Of a stretch of DNA of 64,000 nt, positions 26,765 through 35,534 are shown one piece after another. The DNA is from Nocardiopsis ansamitocini (GTDB lineage: Bacteria > Actinomycetota > Actinomycetes > Streptosporangiales > Streptosporangiaceae), in NCBI RefSeq assembly GCF_030268225.1, contig NZ_BSQG01000003.1, forward strand, positions 344,991 to 408,990, given 5' to 3'. Numbering within the stretch: the stretch's first letter is position 1; the number at the start of each line of letters is the position of its first letter. A program made the translations under genes and the position numbers. The notes beneath the pieces are model-generated. The model did no database searches. It had not been told where the DNA came from and was given only the letters and a program-made list of their open reading frames with translations.

Positions 26765-28201
26765 ATGCCGGTGTCCCCCAAACCGTCCACGAGACGGCCC
26801 GCGCGATTTCGGGTCGGAGCGCTGGCCGGGGTCGCTGCTCTCGCCCTTGCCGGGGCCCTCGTTCCGGCAACGGCCTCAGCAAGCCCCGAACCCCCGATCG
26901 CTGAGATCGTGACCAGCGACAATGTTGAGCACATCGCCAACATCCCCAAGACCCAGGCGCTGACCAACAACAACAGCGACCTCGCGTTCACCGGTGACTA
27001 CGCCATCGGCGGCAACTACGACGGCTTCACCATCTACGACATCAGCGAGCCCGAAAGCCCGGTCATCGTGACCCAGGTTCTGTGCCAGGGCGGCCAGGGC
27101 GACGTGTCGGTCAGTGGCGACCTGCTCTACTTCTCCGTCGACTATCCCCGCGCCGACGAGAACTGTGGCAGCCCTGCCGTGGGAGTGGACGACCCCAACG
27201 GGTTCGAGGGAATCCGTATCTTCGACATCGCCGACAAGGCCAACCCCGAGTACGTGGCCGCCGTGCGCACCGACTGCGGCTCGCACACCAACACGCTGGT
27301 CCCGAGCAAGGACGGCACGACCGACTACGTCTACGTCTCCTCCTACTCGCCCTCCGCGCGCTTCCCCAACTGCCAGCCGCCGCACGACAAGATCTCCGTC
27401 ATCGAGGTCCCGGTGGACAACCCGAGTGCGGCGGCCGTCGTCAACGAGCCCGTCCTGTTCCCCGACGGCGGCAACCCCGGTGGCACCGCCCCCAACGGCA
27501 ACCGGGTCTCGGCCACGACCGGCTGCCACGACATCACCGCCTTCGTCGAGCTGAACATCGCTGCCGGGGCCTGCATGGGCGACGGCATCATCCTCAACAT
27601 CGCCGACCCCGCGAACCCCACGGTCGTCGAGCGGATCCGCGACGACGAGAACTTCGCCTTCTGGCACTCCGCGACCTTCAGCAACGACGGCAAGAAGGTC
27701 CTCTTCACCGACGAACTCGGTGGAGGCGGCGCGGCCACCTGCCTGGAAAGCGTCGGCGACACCCACGGGGCCAACGGTTTCTACCGCCTCAACGGTCACA
27801 TCAACGACCACGGCAAGGGCGACATCCGCCTCAAGTTCGACGGGTACTTCAAGATCCCGCGTCACCAGGAGCCCAACCAGAACTGCGTCGCCCACAACGG
27901 CTCGCTGATCCCGGTCAAGGGCAAGGACTTCTTCGTGCAGTCCTGGTACCAGGGCGGCGTGTCGATCATCGACTTCAACAACCCCCGCAAGGCCACCGAG
28001 ATCGGGTTCTTCGAGCGCAACCCGCTCACCAACCAGTCACTGGGCAGCGGAACCTGGTCGGCCTACTACTACAACGGCTACATCTACTCCAACGACATGG
28101 GGCAGGGTTTCGACGTGCTCAAGGTCGACGACCCGCGTCTCAACGGGGCGGAGGCCGTCACCCACGACGAGTTCAACCCCCAGAACCAGACGAAGTACTA
28201 A
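26765..28201 (+). CDS. secreted LVIVD-repeat beta-propeller protein
   Basis: 478 residues. A Sec-type signal peptide (basic N-terminus, hydrophobic core ALAGVAALALAGALVP, cleavage near ASA-SP about residue 40). The mature protein repeats a blade pattern of the kind GFTIYDIS.P.SP, GIRIFDIADKANP and GVSIIDFNNPRKA, as in the LVIVD/beta-propeller family. Several Cys pairs suggest disulfides. Its function is unknown. GAACAGGAG precedes ATG 26765. Divergent from the DUF305 lipoprotein, so they may act together outside the cell. Confidence 0.88.
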   Translation: MPVSPKPSTRRPARFRVGALAGVAALALAGALVPATASASPEPPIAEIVTSDNVEHIANIPKTQALTNNNSDLAFTGDYAIGGNYDGFTIYDISEPESPVIVTQVLCQGGQGDVSVSGDLLYFSVDYPRADENCGSPAVGVDDPNGFEGIRIFDIADKANPEYVAAVRTDCGSHTNTLVPSKDGTTDYVYVSSYSPSARFPNCQPPHDKISVIEVPVDNPSAAAVVNEPVLFPDGGNPGGTAPNGNRVSATTGCHDITAFVELNIAAGACMGDGIILNIADPANPTVVERIRDDENFAFWHSATFSNDGKKVLFTDELGGGGAATCLESVGDTHGANGFYRLNGHINDHGKGDIRLKFDGYFKIPRHQEPNQNCVAHNGSLIPVKGKDFFVQSWYQGGVSIIDFNNPRKATEIGFFERNPLTNQSLGSGTWSAYYYNGYIYSNDMGQGFDVLKVDDPRLNGAEAVTHDEFNPQNQTKY

Positions 28202-28247
28202 ATCGGCGCCCGGTCCGGCCCTCGCTGTCGGGGCGACCACCGCTGAC

Positions 28248-28288
28248 CAGGCCCCGTCCCAGGCGCAATGCGCCAGGGGCGGGGCCTG
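28248..28288 (+). terminator. long hairpin after the LVIVD gene
   Basis: CAGGCCCCG (28248-28256) pairs with CGGGGCCTG (28280-28288). CCC/GGG pairs and an inner GGCGC-AAT-GCGCC stem continue the helix, with one wobble and one mismatch. Confidence 0.75.
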
Positions 28289-28341
28289 CCCGCGTGGCGC
28301 GGGGCAGAGCACCTAGACTCGGGGCTGCATCCGCACCCACC

Positions 28342-29697
28342 GTGACCTTGAAGAAGCCAGTGATCTCAAGCCCTGAATACCGCGCCGCCGAAGCCGCGAT
28401 CCTGGACCGCGCCGGCGAGTCGATCATCCATCCGACCCTGGAACGCATCACCGCGCTCATGGACCTGCTGGGCCAGCCGCAGCGCAACTACCGTGCCGTG
28501 CACGTGACCGGTACCAACGGCAAGACCTCAACCGCGAGGATGATCGACGGGCTGTTGCGTGAGCGCCGGCTGCGCGTCGGACGCTTCACCAGCCCGCACC
28601 TGACCAGCATGCGCGAACGCATCGTCATCGACGGCGAACCCATCTCCGAGGAAGGGTTCGTGGCCGTCTTCGACGACGTCATGCCCTATGTCGAGATGGT
28701 CGACGCTGCCCATGACGTGCGAATGTCCTTCTTCGAGGTGCTGGTGGGCATGGCCTACGCGGCTTTCGCGGACGCCCCGGTGGACGTCGCTGTCGTCGAG
28801 GTCGGCATGGGGGGAGCATGGGACGCCACCAACGTCATCCAGGCCGACGTCGCCGTGATCACGCCCATCTCCATCGACCACGCCTCCTACCTCGGTGACA
28901 CCGTCGCCGACATCGCCGTCGAGAAGGCGGGGATCATCAAGGCCGACTCGGTCGCGGTCCTGGCCCAGCAGCCGGTCGAGGCAGCGGAAGTGCTGCTGCG
29001 CCACGCCGCTGAGGTCGGTGCCCAGGTCGCCCGCGAAGGACTGGAGTTCGGGGTCGCCCACCGCGACATCGCGGTGGGCGGTCAGCAGCTTTCCCTGAAG
29101 GGCCTGCGTGCCGGATACGAAGGGATCTTCCTTCCTCTGTTCGGTGCCTATCAGGCAGGCAACGCCGCCGTCGCGGTAGCCGCGGTGGAGGCGTTCGCGG
29201 CCCCCGCCGAGGGCGACGACAGTCTCGACCCCGACCTGGTCCGCACCGCCCTGGCGTCCGTGTCCTCACCGGGGCGGATGGAGGTTGTGCGACGCAGTCC
29301 CACGATCCTGGTGGATGCGGCGCACAATCCTGCCGGGATGGCCGCCACCGCCGAAACGCTCACCGAGGCGTTCTCCTTCAGCCGGCTCGTGGGCGTGCTG
29401 GCCATCGTGGCCGACAAGGACGCCGAGGGCATTCTGGAACCCCTGGAGCCGCTGCTGGCCGAGGTCGTGATCACCCGGAACTCCTCCGAGCGCAGTATGG
29501 AGCCTGCTCGGCTCCTCGCCTTGGCCGAGGAGGTCTTCGGGCCCGACCGGGTCCACCTGGCCGAGCGGCTGGACGACGCGATCGACCAGGCCGTCGCCCT
29601 TGCGGAAGAGACCGGTGAGCTCAGCGGCGCGGGTGTGCTCGTCACCGGTTCGGTCATCACGGCGGGCGACGCCACCCACCTGTTGAAGAGGGACTGA
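28342..29697 (+). CDS. folC: dihydrofolate / folylpolyglutamate synthase
   Basis: 451 residues. It ligates glutamate to dihydropteroate and folates with ATP. Seen: P-loop VTGTNGKTSTARM, the SPHLTSMRERI substrate loop, VEVGMGGAWDATN, and the C-terminal domain with DAAHNPAGM. GTG 28342 is the first start that keeps the family N-terminus; no ribosome binding site is visible, and TAGACT (28314-28319) is a candidate -10, so the leader is short. The same frame stays open far upstream across the LVIVD gene, but that part is a shadow. Followed within 2 bases by DUF4233. Confidence 0.95.
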   Translation: MTLKKPVISSPEYRAAEAAILDRAGESIIHPTLERITALMDLLGQPQRNYRAVHVTGTNGKTSTARMIDGLLRERRLRVGRFTSPHLTSMRERIVIDGEPISEEGFVAVFDDVMPYVEMVDAAHDVRMSFFEVLVGMAYAAFADAPVDVAVVEVGMGGAWDATNVIQADVAVITPISIDHASYLGDTVADIAVEKAGIIKADSVAVLAQQPVEAAEVLLRHAAEVGAQVAREGLEFGVAHRDIAVGGQQLSLKGLRAGYEGIFLPLFGAYQAGNAAVAVAAVEAFAAPAEGDDSLDPDLVRTALASVSSPGRMEVVRRSPTILVDAAHNPAGMAATAETLTEAFSFSRLVGVLAIVADKDAEGILEPLEPLLAEVVITRNSSERSMEPARLLALAEEVFGPDRVHLAERLDDAIDQAVALAEETGELSGAGVLVTGSVITAGDATHLLKRD

Positions 29698-29699
29698 CC

Positions 29700-30059
29700 G
29701 TGCGAACGATCTGTGCTGTTCTCCTTGTTTTCGAGGCAATCGTCCTGGGTCTGGCCATCCCGGTCGCCATTCAGCTGGGCGGCCTCTCCCCGGGTTTCGC
29801 CGGAGGGGTGTGGGGCGGCCTCGCGCTGGCGGCTCTGGTGCTGGCCGCTCTGCAACGGATGCGCTGGGCGTTCTATCTGGCGTGCGTGCTCCAGGTCGCG
29901 ATGGTGGTCAGTAGTTTCGCGGTTCCGGGGTTGCCCTTCGCAGGGCTGGTCTTCGCGGCCCTGTGGATCGCCGGAGTCGTTCTCGGACGCAGGACCGATG
30001 CGATGAAGGCCGAGTACGAGAGGGCCCGTGCCGAGTACGAGGCATCCCAGGACGTCTGA
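29700..30059 (+). CDS. DUF4233 membrane protein
   Basis: 119 residues with four hydrophobic segments and a charged C-terminal helix (MKAEYERARAEYEASQ). The DUF4233 family is found directly after folC in many actinobacteria (Rv2446c in M. tuberculosis, from memory). GTG 29700 lies 2 bases after the folC stop, so they are one operon. No known function. Confidence 0.88.
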   Translation: MRTICAVLLVFEAIVLGLAIPVAIQLGGLSPGFAGGVWGGLALAALVLAALQRMRWAFYLACVLQVAMVVSSFAVPGLPFAGLVFAALWIAGVVLGRRTDAMKAEYERARAEYEASQDV

Positions 30060-30120
30060 CCCGGAAGGGCTGCCACCTGGTCGATGTCCCGATTCGGCCG
30101 GGCAGGGGGAGGCGAACCGG

Positions 30121-30221
30121 TAGGGTTGCGCACGGCCAAAGGTAAAAACCTCCCCATCCCGGTGGGGTGCAAACCGGCGGCGAATTTTCGAACAGTGCAA
30201 TATGCCGAGGAGAGAATCACC
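30121..30221 (+). promoter_or_regulatory. ndk promoter and possible structured leader
   Basis: TAGGGT (30121-30126) fits a -10 element. The ~90-base leader can form CCCCAT-CCCG-GTGGGG (30152-30167). Alternatively CCGGT (30159-30163) can pair with ACCGG (30173-30177); the two folds exclude each other. A small palindrome CGAATTTTCG follows. This may be attenuation or simple structure; no known riboswitch class was recognised. Confidence 0.3.
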
Positions 30222-30629
30222 GTGGAGCGCACCCTTGTCCTGATCAAGCCCGATGGAGTGCGACGCAACATCATCGGCGACGTCATCTCCCGCATCGAGC
30301 GCAAGGGACTCAAGATCGTCGCGCTGGAGCTGCGCACCCTGGACGCCGACACCGCGAAGACGCACTACGAGGAGCACGCGGCCCGTCCCTTCTTCCCCTC
30401 CCTGGTCGAGTTCATCACCGGTGGCCCGCTCGTGGCGATGGTCGTCGAGGGCGAGCGCTCCGTCGAGGCGTTCCGCGCGCTGGCGGGGGCGACCGACCCG
30501 GTCGCGGCCAGTCCCGGCACCATCCGCGGCGACTTCGCCCTGGAGGTTCAGGCCAACATCGTGCACGGCTCGGACTCCACCTACTCCGCGGAGCGCGAGA
30601 TCAAGCTTTTCTTCCCCGACCTGGGGTAG
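30222..30629 (+). CDS. ndk: nucleoside diphosphate kinase
   Basis: 135 residues, typical length. It balances NTP pools by ping-pong phosphate transfer through the His of NIVHGSDS; the N-terminal [14 protein letters not shown] and the [13 protein letters not shown] segment are canonical. GTG 30222 with GAGGAGAG 8 bases upstream. Position after folC/DUF4233 and before mreB matches Streptomyces. Confidence 0.97.
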   Translation: MERTLVLIKPDGVRRNIIGDVISRIERKGLKIVALELRTLDADTAKTHYEEHAARPFFPSLVEFITGGPLVAMVVEGERSVEAFRALAGATDPVAASPGTIRGDFALEVQANIVHGSDSTYSAEREIKLFFPDLG

Positions 30630-30645
30630 TACCACTCTTCAGCAG

Positions 30646-30697
30646 GGTCAGGCGAGATTCGGACGGTTAGCCGGCTGGGTCACGCCTGGCCCTTTTC
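30646..30697 (+). terminator. hairpin with T tract after ndk
   Basis: GGGTCAGGCG (30646-30655) pairs with CGCCTGGCCC (30684-30693) with one G-U pair, around a long loop that holds AGCCGGCT. TTTT follows at 30694-30697, one of the few T tracts in the window. Confidence 0.65.
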
Positions 30698-30852
30698 GCG
30701 TTCTCTGTGCTGTAAAGATCGGCGCGTTTGTGTAATCATGCGACTCCCTAGCGTTACGATACGAGTATTCCGATCCCCATTCGCGACGGATCAGAGCTGT
30801 ATCAACCGTCTCGGGTGAGCCGCATCCCTTTTGGCGCCGCTGAGGACGTTTC

Positions 30853-31887
30853 ATGACCAATAACCTTGCTTTTCTCGGCCGGGACATGGCGGTTGATCTC
30901 GGTACCGCCAACACCCTGGTGTACGTCCGCGGCCGGGGCATCGTCCTCAACGAACCCTCGGTGGTGGCACTCAACACCTCCACCGGCAGGATCGTCGCTG
31001 TCGGCACCGACGCCAAGCAGATGATCGGACGCACACCGGGCAACATCACCGCGGTGCGTCCCCTCAAGGACGGTGTGATCGCGGATTTCGAGATCACCGA
31101 GCGTATGCTGCGCTACTTCATCCAGAAGATCCATCGCCGCCGCCACTTCGCCAAGCCGCGCATCATCGTCGCAGTACCCAGCGGCATCACCTCGGTGGAA
31201 CACCGAGCGGTGAAGGAGGCGGGATACCAGGCCGGCGCGCGCCGCGTCTTCATCATCGAAGAACCGATGGCCGCAGCCATCGGGGCCGGCCTCCCGGTCC
31301 ACGAGCCCACCGGCAACATGATCGTCGACATCGGGGGCGGCACCACCGAGGTCGCGGTGATCTCCATGGGGGGCATCGTCATCTCCCAGTCCATCCGGGT
31401 GGGCGGTGACGAGCTCGACGAAGCCATCATGACCTTCATCAAGAAGGAGCACTCCCTGATGGTGGGGGAGCGCACCGCCGAGGAGCTCAAGGTCGCCATC
31501 GGTTCGGCTTACCCCGACGGCGGCGAGGAGCTGTACGCAGAGGTCCGTGGCCGCGACCTGATCAGCGGCCTGCCCAAGACCATCGTCATCAGCGCCACCG
31601 ACGTCAGAGAGGCCATCGAGGAGCCCGTCACCGCCATCATCGACGCGGTGCGCACCACACTCGACAAGTGTCCGCCCGAACTCTCCGGCGACATCATGGA
31701 CCGCGGCATCGCCGTGGCCGGCGGCGGCGCACTGTTGAGGGGCCTCGACGAGCGGCTGCGCCACGAGACGGGAATGCCCATCCACGTAGCGGAGAACGCA
31801 CTGGACTCCGTGGCCCTGGGCTCGGGTACCTGCGTGGAGAACTACGAACGCCTGAACCAGGTACTGGTCCCGGAACGGCGGCGTTGA
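30853..31887 (+). CDS. mreB: rod shape-determining actin homologue MreB
   Basis: 344 residues. Actin-fold ATPase with [13 protein letters not shown] (phosphate 1), [13 protein letters not shown] (phosphate 2) and [12 protein letters not shown] (adenosine loop). It guides lateral wall synthesis or, in mycelial actinobacteria, spore-wall assembly. ATG 30853 with GAGGA upstream. First gene of mreB-mreC-mreD-mrdA-rodA, which overlap or nearly touch. Confidence 0.98.
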   Translation: MTNNLAFLGRDMAVDLGTANTLVYVRGRGIVLNEPSVVALNTSTGRIVAVGTDAKQMIGRTPGNITAVRPLKDGVIADFEITERMLRYFIQKIHRRRHFAKPRIIVAVPSGITSVEHRAVKEAGYQAGARRVFIIEEPMAAAIGAGLPVHEPTGNMIVDIGGGTTEVAVISMGGIVISQSIRVGGDELDEAIMTFIKKEHSLMVGERTAEELKVAIGSAYPDGGEELYAEVRGRDLISGLPKTIVISATDVREAIEEPVTAIIDAVRTTLDKCPPELSGDIMDRGIAVAGGGALLRGLDERLRHETGMPIHVAENALDSVALGSGTCVENYERLNQVLVPERRR

Positions 31888-31889
31888 CG

Positions 31890-32786
31890 GTGCGCCACGA
31901 CAGTCCGCGGGCGCGGACACTCCTGGCGATCCTGCTCGCGGTCTGTCTGGCCCTCCTCGTCCTGGACTCCCGTGCCGGGGACAATCCGGTGGGAGTCGGT
32001 GCGCGCGCAGCCGGTGCGATCGCCTTCGGTCCGCTGTCGAGCGCGGTGGCGACCGTCGCGGAGCCCCTGAGTAGCTTCTACACCACGCTGACGAGGGCTC
32101 CGGGCGCGGCCAGGCACATCGAGGACCTGGAGCGGCGCAATGCCGACCTCGCCGCCGAGGTGGAGGCCCTACAGGCCGACGGGGTCCGATCCGCGGAACT
32201 GGCCGACCTGTTCACCCTGTCCGGACTGGGGGGCTACGAGATCGTGCCCGCCCAGGCCGTGACCCGGGCCACCGGTCAGGGGTACTCCCAGACCATCACG
32301 CTGGACGTGGGGGAGCGCGACGGCGTGGCCGCCGACATGACGGTGATCAACGGAGAGGGCCTCGTGGGGCGGGTCATGGACGTCACCTCCCGTACGAGCA
32401 CGGTCCTGCTCCTGACCGACAGTTCTGCCTCGGTGGGCGCTCGAATGGCCGGTTCCAAGGAGATCGGAGTGGTCAGCGGCTCCTCGCACGCCATTACCGA
32501 GGACGCACCGCTGAACTTCGAGCTCCTGGACGCCACCGCCACCGTCAAAACCGGCGATCGCGTTGTCACGCTGGGCTCCCACGACGGCGCACCCTTCGTT
32601 CCGGGGGTGCCCGTGGGCAAGGTCCGAAGCGTCGAGGATACGCCCGGTGCGCTCAGTCGTACCGCGCTGGTCACCCCGTTCGTTGACGTCAGCCGGCTCG
32701 ACGTCGTCGGCGTGGTGGTGGCCGCACCCGAGACCGATCCGCGTGACTCCGTGCTCCCCGACGATCCCAGCAAAGGCGACAAATGA
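31890..32786 (+). CDS. mreC: rod shape-determining protein MreC
   Basis: 298 residues. N-terminal membrane helix (TLLAILLAVCLALLVLDSRA), coiled-coil (about 70-100), then the extracellular beta-domain with GLVGRVMDV and the SSASVGARM region. It links cytoplasmic MreB to penicillin-binding proteins. GTG 31890 is 2 bases after the mreB stop; TTG 31884 is an overlapping alternative. Ends in a 4-base ATGA overlap with mreD. Confidence 0.93.
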   Translation: MRHDSPRARTLLAILLAVCLALLVLDSRAGDNPVGVGARAAGAIAFGPLSSAVATVAEPLSSFYTTLTRAPGAARHIEDLERRNADLAAEVEALQADGVRSAELADLFTLSGLGGYEIVPAQAVTRATGQGYSQTITLDVGERDGVAADMTVINGEGLVGRVMDVTSRTSTVLLLTDSSASVGARMAGSKEIGVVSGSSHAITEDAPLNFELLDATATVKTGDRVVTLGSHDGAPFVPGVPVGKVRSVEDTPGALSRTALVTPFVDVSRLDVVGVVVAAPETDPRDSVLPDDPSKGDK

Positions 32787-33331
32787 ACAGAGGACTCCTG
32801 GCCGGGCTTCTGGTCGCGGCCGCAGTGATCGTGCAGATCACCGTCGTCAACCGGCTCCCGATGCCCTGGGGTGTCGCTCCCGACCTGGTGGTGCTGACCG
32901 TCGTCGCGGTCGCGTTGCGCACCTCCGCCGTCGCCGGCGCCCTCTCCGGTTTCGTCGCGGGCCTCGCCGTTGACGTCGCCCCGCCGGCCGATCACGAGCT
33001 CGGTCGCTACGCCCTGGTCCTCTGTCTCGCCGGCTACCTGGTCGGCCTGCTGCGCGAACCGCTGTCGAGTTCCTGGCGGTGGCCCTACGGAGTCGCCGCC
33101 GCGGCGATCACCGGAGTCTCGTTGGGATACGCCCTCGTGGGGGTGGTGCTGGGCGACCCGCGCATCAGCCTCGCCGCGGTCGCCTCGATCCTTCCCGTCT
33201 CCGTGATCATGACCATGATCGTCTCGCCGCTGGTGATCGCCCCGGTCTCGTGGGTGATGCGAAGCCTCGTCCCCGATGATCTCATCACGGTGGGAGACGT
33301 CTCCTGGGCGAGCGGGAGGAACCGGTTGTGA
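32783..33331 (+). CDS. mreD: rod shape-determining protein MreD
   Basis: 182 residues with about five membrane segments, e.g. GLLAGLLVAAAVIVQITVV at the N-terminus, and the MreD pattern PDLVVLTVVAVALR. Integral-membrane member of the elongasome. ATG 32783 overlaps the mreC stop by 4 bases, and its own end overlaps the mrdA GTG, so translation is coupled. Confidence 0.92.
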   Translation: MNRGLLAGLLVAAAVIVQITVVNRLPMPWGVAPDLVVLTVVAVALRTSAVAGALSGFVAGLAVDVAPPADHELGRYALVLCLAGYLVGLLREPLSSSWRWPYGVAAAAITGVSLGYALVGVVLGDPRISLAAVASILPVSVIMTMIVSPLVIAPVSWVMRSLVPDDLITVGDVSWASGRNRL

Positions 33332-35505
33332 ACCTGCCACCTGTCACCGGACCCGGCCGGGGGCACCGGCCCGGCCGGATCGGACTGTTCATCGCCCAGG
33401 CGCTCTCCCTGGCGCTGCTGTTGGTCCTCGCGGGGCGGCTCTGGTACCTCCAGGTCCCCAGGGGCGAGCACTACCAGAGCCTTGCCGCGGCCAACCGGAC
33501 CCAGGACCTCGTCATTCCGGCCACCCGCGGTCAGATCCTGGACTCCAACGGGCGCCCGCTGGTGCGCAATCACACCGAGCTCATCGTCTCGGCCGACTTC
33601 CATGCCCTGGCCGAGGAGAAGGACGGCGGTGACGCCGTACTCGCCCGTCTCGCCGATGTCTTGGACACGCCTTTCGAGGAGTTGCGCCAGCGGATGCGGT
33701 TGTGCGGCCCTGAGGTCAGCCGCCCCTGCTGGCCGGGGTCGCCCTATCAGCCGATCACACTGGCCGAGGGTATCGAACCCCGGATGGCGTTGCAGATCAT
33801 GGAGCGCAAGGAAGAGTTCCCCGGGATCTCCGCGCAACAGCACGCCGTGCGCGAGTACCCGCAGAAGGAGAGCGCCGCCCAGGTGCTCGGCTACCTCCAG
33901 CCGGTCACTCAGGAGGAGCTGGAGGCGCGCGAGACGCTGCGTACCCAGTTCAGCGGGGTCGACCAGGTCGGACGCGACGGCCTGGAGTTCGTCTACGACG
34001 ATCAGTTGCGCGGTACCGCGGGAGTACGGAAGCTGGCCGTGGACAGCCGGGGCAACGTCACCGGGGTCGTCGAGGAGGTCGTACCGAAGCCGGGTATGCA
34101 CCTGGTCACCGGTATCGACGCCACCGTGCAGCAGGCCGTCGAACAGGCACTGAGCAAGGGCATCGAGCGTTCCAAGGGCGCAGGGTACCCGGCGGACGCA
34201 GCGGCGGGGGTCGTCCTGGACGTGCGTACCGGCCGGTTGATCGCTATGGCGAGCGTTCCCACCTACGACCCCAGTGTGTGGGACGGCGGCATCGATCAGA
34301 GCACCTACGAGAAGCTGCTGTCGGAGAAGGCCGGCCAGCCGCTCATCTCCCGGGCGCTTCAGGGGCAGTTTCCGCCTGCCTCCGCTTTCAAGGTCTCCTC
34401 GCTGTCGGCGGCCGTGGAGAACGGCGCCAAGCTCACGGACAACTACGACTGCCCGGGGTCCATGAACGTGGGGAACCGGGAGTTCCGCAACTACGAGAGC
34501 GGTGCGTACGGTTCGCTCAGCCTGCACCGCGCCATCGTGGTCTCCTGCAACACCGTCTTCTACAAGTTCGCCTACGACCAGTGGCTCGCCGACGGCGGTA
34601 CCAATCCGGTGGGCGACCCCAAGGACCCCATGGTCGACATGGCCCGGGGGTTCGGCTTCGGCCGCGCCACGGGAATCGACCTGCCCAACGAGGTCACCGG
34701 GCGTATCCCCGACCGGCAGTGGAAGAAGGACTACTGGAAGGCGACCAGGAACGATTCCTGCAAGCGGGCGAAGTCGGGCTACCCCGAGCAGGACGATCCG
34801 CAGCATGCCGCCTACCTCAAGGCGGTGGCCACGGAGAACTGCACCGAGGGCTACACATGGCGCGCCGGCGACGCGGCGAACTTCGCGATCGGCCAGGGCG
34901 ACGTCCTGGCCACCCCGCTGCAGATGGCCGTCGCCTACGCGGCGATCGCCAACGGGGGCACCCTGTACGAGCCGCGGGTCGCGAAAGCGCTCATCTCGGC
35001 GGACGGCAAACAGGTCCAGGAAGTTCCTCCGGTGGAGGCGGGCGAACTGCCCGTCTCCGACACGACCCTCGCCTATCTGCGCAACGCGTTGGCCGATGTG
35101 CCCAAGGAGGGGACGGCCGCGGGTGCGTTCGGCGGGTTCCCCCAGGACAAGGTGGCCATCGCGGGAAAGACCGGGTCGGCGACCGTCGTCGGCCAACGGG
35201 AATCGGCCTGGTTCGCCTCCTACGCGCCTGCCGACGATCCGCGCTTCGCGGTCGTGGTGTTCATCTCCCAGGGCGGGACCGGGGGCAGCGCGGCGGCTCC
35301 GGTCGCACGTGAGATCTACGAGGCGATCTACGGGTTCGGCCCGGAGCCGGTGGACCCGGCCAAGACCGAGGTGGACATCAAGTCCGACGAGCAGGACGAA
35401 CGCGACGGGGCGGAGCAGAAGCAGCCCAAGCCCGCGCTCCCCGGCGGCGAGCCGCCGTCCGGCCTGCCCACCGTCCGGCCGGACGGCACCGTCCAGGCGC
35501 CCTGA
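33328..35505 (+). CDS. mrdA: penicillin-binding protein 2, class B transpeptidase
   Basis: 725 residues: one N-terminal membrane helix, a pedestal domain (about 55-240) and a transpeptidase domain with catalytic SxxK in PPASAFKVSS, SxN in VVSCNTVF and KTGS in IAGKTGSAT. The usual PGSTFK reads PASAFK, still with Ser and Lys in place. The acidic/Pro-rich C-terminal tail is outside the fold. It cross-links peptidoglycan together with the SEDS polymerase encoded next. Confidence 0.96.
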   Translation: MNLPPVTGPGRGHRPGRIGLFIAQALSLALLLVLAGRLWYLQVPRGEHYQSLAAANRTQDLVIPATRGQILDSNGRPLVRNHTELIVSADFHALAEEKDGGDAVLARLADVLDTPFEELRQRMRLCGPEVSRPCWPGSPYQPITLAEGIEPRMALQIMERKEEFPGISAQQHAVREYPQKESAAQVLGYLQPVTQEELEARETLRTQFSGVDQVGRDGLEFVYDDQLRGTAGVRKLAVDSRGNVTGVVEEVVPKPGMHLVTGIDATVQQAVEQALSKGIERSKGAGYPADAAAGVVLDVRTGRLIAMASVPTYDPSVWDGGIDQSTYEKLLSEKAGQPLISRALQGQFPPASAFKVSSLSAAVENGAKLTDNYDCPGSMNVGNREFRNYESGAYGSLSLHRAIVVSCNTVFYKFAYDQWLADGGTNPVGDPKDPMVDMARGFGFGRATGIDLPNEVTGRIPDRQWKKDYWKATRNDSCKRAKSGYPEQDDPQHAAYLKAVATENCTEGYTWRAGDAANFAIGQGDVLATPLQMAVAYAAIANGGTLYEPRVAKALISADGKQVQEVPPVEAGELPVSDTTLAYLRNALADVPKEGTAAGAFGGFPQDKVAIAGKTGSATVVGQRESAWFASYAPADDPRFAVVVFISQGGTGGSAAAPVAREIYEAIYGFGPEPVDPAKTEVDIKSDEQDERDGAEQKQPKPALPGGEPPSGLPTVRPDGTVQAP

Positions 35506-35534
35506 CCCCGATCACGATGCTAGCGAGGCGGACC

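Noticed and set aside
27082-28341. 871-residue open frame that joins the LVIVD region to folC
   Set aside because: The first 420 codons are an out-of-frame shadow of the LVIVD gene (Arg/Pro/Gln-rich, no domain); only the folC part from 28342 is real.
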